NCBI GenBank assembly: GCA_964471755.1
Contig: CAYYJM010000246.1
Coordinates: 1-9,606, forward strand
Direction: 5' to 3'
DNA length: 9,606 bases
DNA from: CAYYJM01 sp964471755
GTDB taxonomy: Bacteria > Planctomycetota > Planctomycetia > Gemmatales > Gemmataceae
In this document: one piece after another, positions 1 through 6,723 of the stretch
How positions within the stretch are numbered: the stretch's first letter is position 1
How the letters are laid out: each line of letters opens with the position of its first letter
Program-made: the position numbers and the translations under genes
Notes under the pieces: generated by a model
Told to the model about the DNA's origin: nothing
Seen by the model: only the letters and a program-made list of their open reading frames with translations
The model's database searches: none

Positions 1-35
1 CGGGCTTCCGGTCGCTGGAACACGGGTGAGAGTCG

Positions 36-1394
36 ATGACGCTTCCGCAGGGCACCGTTCGGCTGGCGACCCTTGGTTGCAAGGTCAACCAGTACGAGAC
101 GCAGTATGCGCGTGAACTGCTCGAAGCGGCCGGCTGGATCGAGGCCGCCGAGGGCGAACCGGCCGATCTCTGCGTCGTCAACACGTGTACCGTCACGCAC
201 GAGGCCGACGCCAAGGCACGCCAGCTCGTCCGCCGACTGCATCAGCGAAACCCGACCGCCCGGATCATCGTCCTGGGCTGCTATGCGACCCGTGAGCCGG
301 AGACCGTCGCCCGGTTGCCGGGAGTGACGCACGTCATCACCGACAAGGAACGGCTCGTCGAGGAACTGTCGCCGTACGGCGTGACCGGGCCGCTGGGCGG
401 CATCTCACGCTTCGATGGCCATCAGCGCGCCTTCGTCAAGGTGCAGGACGGCTGTCTGCTCCGGTGCAGCTACTGCATCATCCCCAGCGTTCGGCCCGGT
501 TTGCGATCCCGACCGATCACGGAGATCGCCGACGAGGTGCGCCGACTCGTCGAGGAAGGCGGCTATCCCGAGATCGTCCTCAACGGCATCCACCTGGGCC
601 ACTACGGCATCGACCTGAGCCGGGGTCGGCCGCGCGACCAGGCGACAAGGCTGTGGCACCTGCTCGATCGGCTGACGGAGTTACCGGGCGATTTCCGTAT
701 CCGGTTGAGCAGCCTCGAAGCGGCCGAGGCCCGCGTGGATCTGCTGCGCGTGCTGCGCGCGAATCCACGCGTAGTGCCGCATCTGCATCTCTGCTTGCAG
801 AGCGGCTCGAATGCCGTCCTGGGCCGGATGAAGCGCCGCTATCGACGCGAGGATTTTCTCTCGACCGTCGCCCGGGTCCGCGAAGCACTCGACGCACCGG
901 CCCTGACCACCGACGTGATCGTTGGTTTTCCCGGCGAGACGGAGGCCGACTTCCAGGCGACCTGTGGTGTCGTCCGCGAGGCGGGCTTTACTCAGGTGCA
1001 TCTCTTCTCGTACAGTCCACGGGAAGGGACGTCGGCCGCCCGGCTGACGGATCACGTTCCGCCGCCCGTGCTGACCTGGCGACGGGAGCGGCTGCGGGAA
1101 CTCGCCCTGGAAGTCGGGGAGCGCTACCGCCGATCGCTGATCGGCCGAACCCTCGACGTGCTGGTCGAGTCGGCCGATGCGGAACGCCCCGGAAACGTGG
1201 CCGGCACCTCGTGCCGATACGTCGCCGTGAGTCTGCGGGGACATCTCCCGGCCCTGCGTCGTCGGCGCGTGCCAGTGCGGATCACGGGCCTCGCTGGTGA
1301 AGGATTGATCGGTGAGCCAGTGGTGGGCGAGTCCCTGGCGGAGCCGTATCGACCGATTGTCTCACGCTGGGAGTTGCCCCAGGTGGCCGGGTGA
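36..1394 (+). CDS. mtaB: tRNA t6A37 methylthiotransferase, MtaB type (radical SAM)
   Basis: The 452-residue product is a complete methylthiotransferase. Family knowledge: MtaB adds a methylthio group to C2 of N6-threonylcarbamoyladenosine at tRNA position 37, using two 4Fe-4S clusters and S-adenosylmethionine. The N-terminal UPF0004-type domain carries the three expected cluster cysteines: C15 in LGCKVNQYET, C51 in NTCTVTHEAD and C82 in LGCYA. The radical SAM domain has the CxxxCxxC triad at C140, C144 and C147 (DGCLLRCSYCIIP). The HLCLQSGSNAVLGRMKRRY segment (251-269) and DVIVGFPGETEADF (293-306) are also characteristic. A weaker C-terminal region (about 370-430) fits a TRAM-like RNA-binding domain. 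The LGCKVNQYE and NTCTVT wording favours MtaB over MiaB or RimO. The ATG at 36 follows a GGTGAG at 25-30 with 5-base spacing. The kup gene starts 39 bases downstream on the same strand, so co-transcription is possible but functionally unexplained. Confidence 0.93.
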   Translation: MTLPQGTVRLATLGCKVNQYETQYARELLEAAGWIEAAEGEPADLCVVNTCTVTHEADAKARQLVRRLHQRNPTARIIVLGCYATREPETVARLPGVTHVITDKERLVEELSPYGVTGPLGGISRFDGHQRAFVKVQDGCLLRCSYCIIPSVRPGLRSRPITEIADEVRRLVEEGGYPEIVLNGIHLGHYGIDLSRGRPRDQATRLWHLLDRLTELPGDFRIRLSSLEAAEARVDLLRVLRANPRVVPHLHLCLQSGSNAVLGRMKRRYRREDFLSTVARVREALDAPALTTDVIVGFPGETEADFQATCGVVREAGFTQVHLFSYSPREGTSAARLTDHVPPPVLTWRRERLRELALEVGERYRRSLIGRTLDVLVESADAERPGNVAGTSCRYVAVSLRGHLPALRRRRVPVRITGLAGEGLIGEPVVGESLAEPYRPIVSRWELPQVAG

Positions 1395-1433
1395 GGGACG
1401 GTCCCGGTTCGGTTCGCCTCTGGAGGATGAAGC

Positions 1434-3515
1434 GTGTCGACAAGCCATGACAGCCCGGGGCGTCTCCCTTCCGGGCTTCTCACCCGCATGCGGCAGGCGA
1501 CCGGGACGGTCTACGGAGACATCGGCACCAGCGTTCTCTACACGGTCACGGAGATCGTCCGGGAGCTGAACCTGCGCGGTGCCACCGATGAGCGTGCCCT
1601 GCTCGGTGGTCTGAGCCTCGTCTTCTGGGCGCTGATGTTCCTCACGGTCAAGTATGGCCTGCTCATCACCCGCGCCGACAGCAAGGGAGACGGCACCGGC
1701 GAGGGGGGCACGTTCGCCCTCTGGACGCTGCTCGTCGGCGTTCCGGGCAAGGTCATCGGCCTGACGGTAATCGGCTTTCTCGTCGTCGTCGCGACCGGCA
1801 TGTTCGTGGCCGATGGTCTGATCACGCCGGTCATCACGATGCTCGGAGCCTACGAACCGCTCGGCGAGGCCTGGGCCGTCGTCGCCACGGTCGGTACGCT
1901 CTTGCTGCTGTTCCGCGTCCAGTTCCGCGGCACCGCCCGGATCGGCGGCCTCTTCGGCTACTTCATGGTCTTCATCTGGTTCCCCTGGATCGCCCTGAAG
2001 GGCATCCCCTGGGTGGCTGCACATCCCGGCGTGATCCTGGCCATCAACCCGGCCTACGCGGTCGATTTCCTCTGGAGTCAGGGCTGGATCGGTTCCTTCG
2101 TCATCCTCGGCGCGGTCGTCCTGGCGATCACCGGCGGCGAGGCGATGTACGCCGACATGGGCCATTTTGGCCGGGAGCCGATCGTGCTGTCCTGGCGAAC
2201 GCTGGTCCTGCCGTGCCTGCTGCTGAACTACTTCGGCCAGATCGCCTACGTCCTGGAACGGGGCGTGCCGGCCGGCGGCAACACGTTCTACGCCCTGACG
2301 CCGGTTGTCGGCGTCGGCTGGCTCGACGGTTCGCTCAAGGTCTTCGACATCGGCGTCTCGACCATCGCGGCGATCATCGCCAGCCAGGCGCTGATCACCG
2401 GCATGTTCTCTGTCGTCAAGCAGGCGATCGTCCTGGGCTTCTGTCCGCGCTTCGACGTCAAGTACACGTCGAAGGAGGTCGAGGGGCAGGTTTACATCCC
2501 GGCCGTGAACTACGCCATGCTCATCGGCTGCATCGCCCTGACGCTCTACTTCCAGACGGCCTCGGCCCTGGCGACGGCCTACGGCATCGCCGTCACGGCG
2601 ACGATGGCGATCACGACGTTCTGCTTCGCCTACGTCGCCATCTACGTCTGGAAGAAGGCACCCGTTCTCGTCTGGCTCGTGTGTGGTCCGCTCCTGGCGG
2701 TCGATCTGCTCTTCTTCGCCGCCAACAGTCTGAAGTTCATGGAGGGGGGCTACGTTCCGATTCTGGTCGCTGCCGTGGTCGTCGGCGGGATGTTGACCTG
2801 GCAGTGGGGTCGGGCTCGACTGGCGACCGCGTTCGGGTCCTACGACACCAAGCCGATTCAGTGGCTGATCGACCTGCGTGCGATGCTCAACGAGGCCAAG
2901 CAGGCCATCGCCGAGGGACTCTACCTGGCCGCGCGCGTGGTCCAGGGGCCGCGCGAGCTGGTCGAGATCAACCGGGCGGTCGTCTTCCTCTGCTCCCGGC
3001 CGATTCGCCAGCCGACCGACCGCGTGCCGGTCGTGCTGCGGGTCTTCCTCAAGAAGACCGGAGCGCTGCCCCGGCACATCACGCTGCTGCACGTCAATCA
3101 GGTGGCCGATCCGGAGGTTGTCGGCGATCGCTACGAGGTCATCCCGCTCAGTTCCGGGATCGTCTCGGTGATCGTTTCGTATGGCTACGCCGAGCGGCCG
3201 GACATCCGTCAGGCCCTGGCCGAGTTGCAGCAGCAGGGCCGACTTCAGATTCCGTCGGATCGCTGGATCATCGAGGCGGGCGAAGAAGAGATCCTCGTCG
3301 GCGAGGATCTCGGGCCTCTCGACACGATTCGGCTCTACCTGTTCCGGACGATTCTACGGCTCTCGACGCCGGCTCATCGCTATCTGGGTCTGGGCTCCGA
3401 TGCGGGCGTGTCGAAGTCGGTGATGCCGGTCTTCTTCGACCGGCAAGGGGCCCGTCTGCGCCTGCCGGAACTGGAGGCGAGCATTCACAACCCGGCGGTC
3501 GCGGCGTCGTCGTAG
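1434..3515 (+). CDS. kup: KUP-family potassium transporter (divergent)
   Basis: The 693-residue protein is a KUP/HAK/KT-type K+ uptake permease, which in this family is driven by proton symport across the cytoplasmic membrane. Signature segments seen: GTVYGDIGTS (24-33), GGEAMYADMGHFGR (234-247), LNYFGQIAYV (264-273), GGNTFYALTP (281-290) and YIPAVNYAML (354-363). About twelve hydrophobic segments occupy residues 55 to 455, followed by a soluble tail of roughly 240 residues, as in the family. The start is the GTG at 1434: a GGAGG at 1422-1426 sits 7 bases upstream, and the conserved region begins at residue 24. Oddities: the usual GTSPLY reads GTSVLY; the usual ADNKGEGG-type loop reads ADSKGDGTGEGG (81-92), a few residues longer; and the extreme C-terminus lacks the usual VELG-type ending, finishing with RQGARLRLPELEA and a short tail. 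Family assignment is firm, but K+ as substrate is inferred from homology. Confidence 0.92.
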   Translation: MSTSHDSPGRLPSGLLTRMRQATGTVYGDIGTSVLYTVTEIVRELNLRGATDERALLGGLSLVFWALMFLTVKYGLLITRADSKGDGTGEGGTFALWTLLVGVPGKVIGLTVIGFLVVVATGMFVADGLITPVITMLGAYEPLGEAWAVVATVGTLLLLFRVQFRGTARIGGLFGYFMVFIWFPWIALKGIPWVAAHPGVILAINPAYAVDFLWSQGWIGSFVILGAVVLAITGGEAMYADMGHFGREPIVLSWRTLVLPCLLLNYFGQIAYVLERGVPAGGNTFYALTPVVGVGWLDGSLKVFDIGVSTIAAIIASQALITGMFSVVKQAIVLGFCPRFDVKYTSKEVEGQVYIPAVNYAMLIGCIALTLYFQTASALATAYGIAVTATMAITTFCFAYVAIYVWKKAPVLVWLVCGPLLAVDLLFFAANSLKFMEGGYVPILVAAVVVGGMLTWQWGRARLATAFGSYDTKPIQWLIDLRAMLNEAKQAIAEGLYLAARVVQGPRELVEINRAVVFLCSRPIRQPTDRVPVVLRVFLKKTGALPRHITLLHVNQVADPEVVGDRYEVIPLSSGIVSVIVSYGYAERPDIRQALAELQQQGRLQIPSDRWIIEAGEEEILVGEDLGPLDTIRLYLFRTILRLSTPAHRYLGLGSDAGVSKSVMPVFFDRQGARLRLPELEASIHNPAVAASS

Positions 3516-3535
3516 GCCGGAGCGGGCATCATGAG

Positions 3536-3587
3536 AGTTCTCCCGACTCGAGCCTTGTTGCGGCATGTACCGGGAGGCGGGAGAACT
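3536..3587. terminator. inverted repeat between convergent kup and scpA, possible bidirectional terminator
   Basis: AGTTCTCCCG (3536-3545) is perfectly complementary to CGGGAGAACT (3578-3587). After one mismatch, ACTC/GAGG pairing adds three more base pairs (3547-3549 with 3574-3576), leaving a loop of about 24 bases. It lies in the 85-base gap between the stop codons of two convergent genes, where a shared terminator is expected. There is no T-tract on either strand, so intrinsic termination is uncertain. The repeat itself is plainly visible. Confidence 0.45.
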
Positions 3588-3600
3588 GTGACACTCGAAG

Positions 3601-4356
3601 TCACGCGGCCGAGGCGATTCCGGGCTCCTCGAGTCGAGCGACCCAGATTGGACCGAACGGATCGGGCTGCTCGGGAATGAGACGTTTCTGCTTGGTCAAC
3701 TCGAGCAGGGCGAGGAACAGGCCGATCAGGCGAACGCGGGTGTGTGGAGGCGAGAACAGGTCCAGAAATGGCATTCGGCCCTGCTCGCACAGGCGGGTCT
3801 CGACCTCGTCCATGTAGACGTGCAGGGGCGTGGTATCGACGACGATCGCGTGCTGTTGCTGCGTCAGTGTCTCGCGCATGAGCCGGCTGAAGGCACCGAC
3901 GAGGTCCCACAGTTCGACGGCCTGAACGGTTGCCTCCTCGCGGGTCGAACCGGGCAGCTTCACGCCGGGAACGGGACGGCGCGGTTGACGGCGAGCGACC
4001 TGCTCGGCCTGGACTTCGAGCTGGCTCGTCGCGTCCTTGAACTTCTTGTATTCGAGTAGTTGTCGAACCAGTTCCAGACGGGGATCGGCGAGTTCCTCGC
4101 TGGTCTCTTCCGGTCGTGGCAGAAGCATCTTGCTCTTGATCTCGAGCAACGTGGCGGCCATGACCAGGAAGTCGCCGACCCGTTCGACGTCGATCAGGTG
4201 CAGCACGTCGAGGTACGCCTTGAATTGCTCCGTGACACGGGCGATGGGAATGTCACGGATATCGACCTCGTCGCGCTTGACCAGGTAGAGCAGCAGGTCG
4301 AGCGGTCCACGGAAGACCTCGAGTTCGACCTGATAATCGGGGGACACGGTGGCCAT
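3601..4356 (-). CDS. scpA: segregation and condensation protein A
   Basis: The 251-residue product is ScpA, the kleisin subunit that bridges SMC heads and, with ScpB, forms the bacterial condensin used in chromosome organisation and segregation. The N-terminal SMC-neck-binding part shows the hallmark FRGPLDLLLYLVKRDEVDI (15-33) and VGDFLVMAATLLEIKSKMLLP, spanning residues 60-80. A charged middle region (81-140) is the expected ScpB-binding linker. The C-terminal winged-helix part contains RLIGLFLALLELTKQKRLI (209-227). The length matches the family. The ATG at 4356 is the only sensible start, since homology begins about residue 8. No Shine-Dalgarno-like sequence lies in front of it, and a promoter-like sequence ends 6 bases upstream, so a leaderless mRNA is predicted. 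It is divergent from secG and convergent with kup. scpB, often adjacent in other bacteria, is not next to it here. Confidence 0.93.
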   Translation of the reverse strand: MATVSPDYQVELEVFRGPLDLLLYLVKRDEVDIRDIPIARVTEQFKAYLDVLHLIDVERVGDFLVMAATLLEIKSKMLLPRPEETSEELADPRLELVRQLLEYKKFKDATSQLEVQAEQVARRQPRRPVPGVKLPGSTREEATVQAVELWDLVGAFSRLMRETLTQQQHAIVVDTTPLHVYMDEVETRLCEQGRMPFLDLFSPPHTRVRLIGLFLALLELTKQKRLIPEQPDPFGPIWVARLEEPGIASAA

Positions 4357-4362
4357 GTGTGC

Positions 4363-4390
4363 CCTATAGCAGAGGCGATCGGCATGTCCA
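4363..4390 (-). promoter_or_regulatory. candidate sigma70-type promoter for scpA
   Basis: On the minus strand TGGACA (4390 to 4385, five of six matches to TTGACA) is followed by a 16-base spacer and TATAGG (4368 to 4363, four of six matches to TATAAT). A start about 7 bases past the -10 falls at 4356, the A of the scpA ATG. Consensus matching by eye only; it uses E. coli consensus, which may not hold fully in this lineage. Confidence 0.45.
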
Positions 4391-4421
4391 GAGCAGATGT
4401 CGGGGTGGCGGAATAGCCTCC

Positions 4422-4450
4422 TTGTCTCCGATGGAGAGGTTCGCTAGAAT
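4422..4450 (+). promoter_or_regulatory. candidate sigma70-type promoter for the secG-yicC-gmk-rpoZ cluster
   Basis: TTGTCT (4422-4427, four of six to consensus) is separated by exactly 17 bases from TAGAAT (4445-4450, five of six). The predicted start near 4457 would leave a leader of about 57 bases before the secG ATG at 4514. Two small dyads overlap it: TCTCC-GAT-GGAGA (4425-4437) and GAATCA-A-TGATTC (4447-4459). Confidence 0.5.
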
Positions 4451-4459
4451 CAATGATTC
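4447..4459. promoter_or_regulatory. perfect dyad overlapping the secG -10 box, operator-like
   Basis: GAATCA-A-TGATTC is a perfect 6+6 inverted repeat around one base. It covers four bases of the candidate -10 box and the predicted transcription start. That placement is what a repressor-binding site would have. It is also AT-rich compared with its surroundings. No regulator is encoded nearby, so the operator role is inference. Confidence 0.35.
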
Positions 4460-4513
4460 CCACCCCCTCTCAACCGGAGATGCGTGGGCGAAAGAGATAA
4501 ACGCGAGGAAGCG

Positions 4514-4834
4514 ATGATCGTTGCTGCAACCTTCCTGACTGGTTTCATCAACCTGGTGATCCTGCTGCTGGGTCTGTTCCTGATCCTGCTGGTGCTGATC
4601 CAGCGTGGCAAGGGCGGCGGCCTGGCCGGTGCCTTCGGTGGCATGGGCGGTTCCAGCGCCTTCGGCTCACGAGCCGGCGATGCCTTCACCCGCATCACCA
4701 TCGTGGTGGCCGCCATCTGGTTCTTCCTCATCATGGTCCAGATCCGCTTTGTCCAGCCGGGACCCGCCCACCCACAGCCTTCGGCCATCCAGTTACCAGC
4801 GGGCGGTGCGGGCGAACAACCCGAAGGTCAGTAA
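4514..4834 (+). CDS. secG: preprotein translocase subunit SecG
   Basis: SecG is the small accessory subunit of the SecYEG channel in the cytoplasmic membrane and assists SecA-driven export. From the ATG at 4514 the protein is 106 residues. It has two hydrophobic helices (about 8-28 and 60-80) and the conserved loop after helix 1, LIQRGKGGGLAGAFGGMGG (28-46), matching the family's LQxGKG/GAFG pattern. The tail is Pro/Gly-rich and variable. Start choice: an in-frame GTG at 4484 would add ten charged residues (116 residues in total) with GGAG at 4476-4479 in front. The ATG at 4514 has an AGGA at 4506-4509 and places the first helix at the N-terminus as is normal for SecG, so I prefer it. First gene of a tightly packed rightward cluster. 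Confidence 0.88.
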   Translation: MIVAATFLTGFINLVILLLGLFLILLVLIQRGKGGGLAGAFGGMGGSSAFGSRAGDAFTRITIVVAAIWFFLIMVQIRFVQPGPAHPQPSAIQLPAGGAGEQPEGQ

Positions 4835-4866
4835 CCCATTCCTCGGGGTCGCAACGTGAGGTGCCC

Positions 4867-5760
4867 GTGCTGTGCAGCATGACCGGGTATGGCGAGGCCA
4901 GCCTGCAATGCGAACGTTTGCAGCTGTCGCTGGAGGTGCGGTCGGTCAATAACCGCCACCTCAAGGTTATCCTGCGCGCCAGTGAGCCCTATCACCTTCT
5001 CGAAGCGGAATTCGAGAAGGTGATTCGCAAGACCTGCAAACGTGGGACGATCCAGGTCCATCTGCACTCGCGCCAGCAACAATCGGCGCAGAGCTTCCAG
5101 ATCAACCCGGTAGCCCTGCGTAGCTATCTGACCCAGATCCAGGATCTGGCTCGCGAACTGAACCTGCCGCCTTCGCTGGAACAATCCCTGCTCTCGCAGG
5201 TCCTCGCTCTTCCCGGCGTGGTGCCCGAGGCCAGCCTGGGCCTGACGCCGATCGAGGACGACTGGTCGTTGATCGAGTCCGTCCTGGAACAGGCCCTGAG
5301 CCGACTCAATCAGATGCGCCGTGACGAGGGCCAGGCCATGGCCCAGGAACTGCTCGCCCTGTGCGAGACGACCCGACGAGAACTGACCGCGATCTCCGAG
5401 CGCATCCCGCACCTGGCCCCGACCTACCGTGACCGTCTGCTGGACCGGGTTCGCGGCCTGCTTCAGACCGTCGATGTCCAGGTCGATCAGGCCGACCTGA
5501 TCAAGGAAGTGTCCATCTACGCCGAGCGGGCCGACATCGCCGAGGAGGTGATGCGTCTGTTCAGCCACCTGGACCAGTTCGCCGAGGTGATGCGCGAGCC
5601 GGAGAGTACTGGTCGGAAACTGGAGTTCCTGACGCAGGAGATGTTCCGCGAGGCGAACACCATCGGTTCCAAGGCCGGCGACGTGGCCATCTCACGCCAC
5701 GCCGTCGAGATCAAGGCGACGCTGGAGAAGATTCGCGAACTGGTCCAGAACGTGGAGTGA
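4867..5760 (+). CDS. yicC: YicC/YloC family endoribonuclease
   Basis: The protein (297 residues from this start) belongs to the YicC/YloC family, whose E. coli and B. subtilis members are reported as endoribonucleases acting in RNA turnover. Both halves are present. The N-terminal YicC domain has SMTGYGEA (4-11) and VRSVNNRHLKVILR (24-37). The C-terminal DUF1732 domain has RADIAEEVMRLFSHLDQF (221-238), FLTQEMFREANTIGSKA (254-270) and the ending EKIRELVQNVE. Start choice: GTG at 4867 gives M-L-C-S before MTGYG, the usual N-terminal length, and GAGG at 4858-4861 is 5 bases upstream. GTG at 4861 (two residues longer) and ATG at 4879 are alternatives. It lies 32 bases after secG and 12 before gmk; linkage of this family to gmk and rpoZ is common in bacteria. 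Confidence 0.9.
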   Translation: MLCSMTGYGEASLQCERLQLSLEVRSVNNRHLKVILRASEPYHLLEAEFEKVIRKTCKRGTIQVHLHSRQQQSAQSFQINPVALRSYLTQIQDLARELNLPPSLEQSLLSQVLALPGVVPEASLGLTPIEDDWSLIESVLEQALSRLNQMRRDEGQAMAQELLALCETTRRELTAISERIPHLAPTYRDRLLDRVRGLLQTVDVQVDQADLIKEVSIYAERADIAEEVMRLFSHLDQFAEVMREPESTGRKLEFLTQEMFREANTIGSKAGDVAISRHAVEIKATLEKIRELVQNVE

Positions 5761-5772
5761 GGGCGAAACTGG

Positions 5773-6378
5773 ATGTCGAAAGGACCGCTCATCATCCTGT
5801 CCGGGCCGAGCGGCTCGGGCAAATCGACCGTCATCCACGAACTGCTCGGGCAGGGATGCGGCCGGAGACGGAGCGACCTGCCCCTGCACCGGGCGGTCTC
5901 GCTGACGACCCGGCCCAAACGCACGGGCGAACAGGAGGGCGTGGATTACCACTTCTGCACCGAGGAGGAGTTTCGCCGACACCGGGAGGCAGGCGAACTG
6001 GTCGAGTGGGCTCGCGTCCATGACCATTACTACGGCACCCCGCGCAGTGAGGTGGACGCCTACCTCGCCCGCGGGATCGGCGTCATCCTGGTCATCGATG
6101 TGCAGGGGGCGGCCCAGGTTCGTCGGCAGTATCCCGACCACCTGTCGATCTTCCTGACCACCTCGACGCCAGAAATCTACGAACAAAGACTGCGGGACCG
6201 CGGTACAGAGAAGGAGGCGGACCTCCAGACCCGGTTGCGAACCGCGCAGCGCGAACTGGCCCGAAGTCACGAGTATCAGCACCTGGTCTACAACGACGAC
6301 CTCGACCAGGCCGTCCGGCAACTGAGCGAACTGATCGGCTCGGCCTTCCGGATACCCTGCGACGAGACGAACCGCTGA
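5773..6378 (+). CDS. gmk: guanylate kinase
   Basis: Guanylate kinase phosphorylates GMP to GDP with ATP in the cytoplasm, an essential step of guanine nucleotide supply and recycling. The 201-residue length is normal. Seen motifs: P-loop GPSGSGKST (11-19); the GMP-binding SLTTRPKRTGEQEGVDYHF (43-61); EWARVHDHYYGTPRSEVD (78-95); the VILVIDVQGAAQVRR core strand and following helix (104-118); and the C-terminal LVYNDDLDQAV (171-181). An RRRSDLP-containing stretch between the P-loop helix and the TTR motif is about five residues longer than in E. coli Gmk. The start ATG has GAGGG at 5759-5763, overlapping the yicC stop codon, which suggests translational coupling. It is followed after 12 bases by rpoZ. 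Confidence 0.95.
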   Translation: MSKGPLIILSGPSGSGKSTVIHELLGQGCGRRRSDLPLHRAVSLTTRPKRTGEQEGVDYHFCTEEEFRRHREAGELVEWARVHDHYYGTPRSEVDAYLARGIGVILVIDVQGAAQVRRQYPDHLSIFLTTSTPEIYEQRLRDRGTEKEADLQTRLRTAQRELARSHEYQHLVYNDDLDQAVRQLSELIGSAFRIPCDETNR

Positions 6379-6390
6379 GCGGAGGACGCC

Positions 6391-6675
6391 ATGCACGACG
6401 AGTTGAAGGAAGAGGGCATCGTGAACAAGGTGGGCGGCCGATTCAAGCTCTCCACCCTGATTCAGAAGCGGATGGTCATGCTCAACCAGGGCGGCCGTCC
6501 GCTGATCGACGCCCGGCCGGGGATGGACAAGATGGCCATCGTGATCCAGGAGATCCTTCAGGACCGGATCTACCTGGACACGGCGGGCAACTTGCACCTG
6601 CGCCACCTTCCCCCGGACGCCGCCCAGCGGGCCAACCTCGGCGAAGCCGGGCAGGTTCGCAACGACGACGTCTGA
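6391..6675 (+). CDS. rpoZ: DNA-directed RNA polymerase omega subunit
   Basis: The 94-residue protein is the omega subunit, which binds the beta-prime subunit and helps assemble and stabilise RNA polymerase. The omega core is visible as IVNKVGGRFKLSTLIQKR (10-27), then PLIDARPGMDKMAIVIQEI (37-55), corresponding to the family's GNRF...R...PLV...K...IALREI pattern. The C-terminal 30 residues are variable. A strong GGAGG (6381-6385) lies 5 bases before the ATG. Its position immediately after gmk mirrors the gmk-rpoZ pairing found in many bacteria and supports the call. The identity is good but the sequence is short and diverged. Confidence 0.87.
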   Translation: MHDELKEEGIVNKVGGRFKLSTLIQKRMVMLNQGGRPLIDARPGMDKMAIVIQEILQDRIYLDTAGNLHLRHLPPDAAQRANLGEAGQVRNDDV

Positions 6676-6723
6676 GCGGCTCACCCCGACGCAGAACCCC
6701 TAGAGGCTCGCTGGAGATTCGCG

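Noticed and set aside
3..29. Possible last eight codons (GFRSLEHG, stop TGA) of a gene running in from the left
   Set aside because: Eight codons cannot be told from chance, and two other frames are also open here. Noted only because the TGA would overlap the mtaB ribosome-binding site.
1362..3092. 576-codon open frame on the minus strand antisense to kup
   Set aside because: Its translation is a monotonous Asp/Arg/Gln/Glu-rich string with no motif, as expected opposite a GC-rich gene. kup has clear family motifs on the other strand.
4828..5568. 246-codon minus-strand frame antisense to yicC
   Set aside because: yicC shows both family domains in the plus strand; the antisense frame has no recognisable feature.
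5692..6684. 330-codon minus-strand frame across gmk and rpoZ
   Set aside because: It spans two well-supported plus-strand genes and their spacer, which a real gene would not do by chance conservation.
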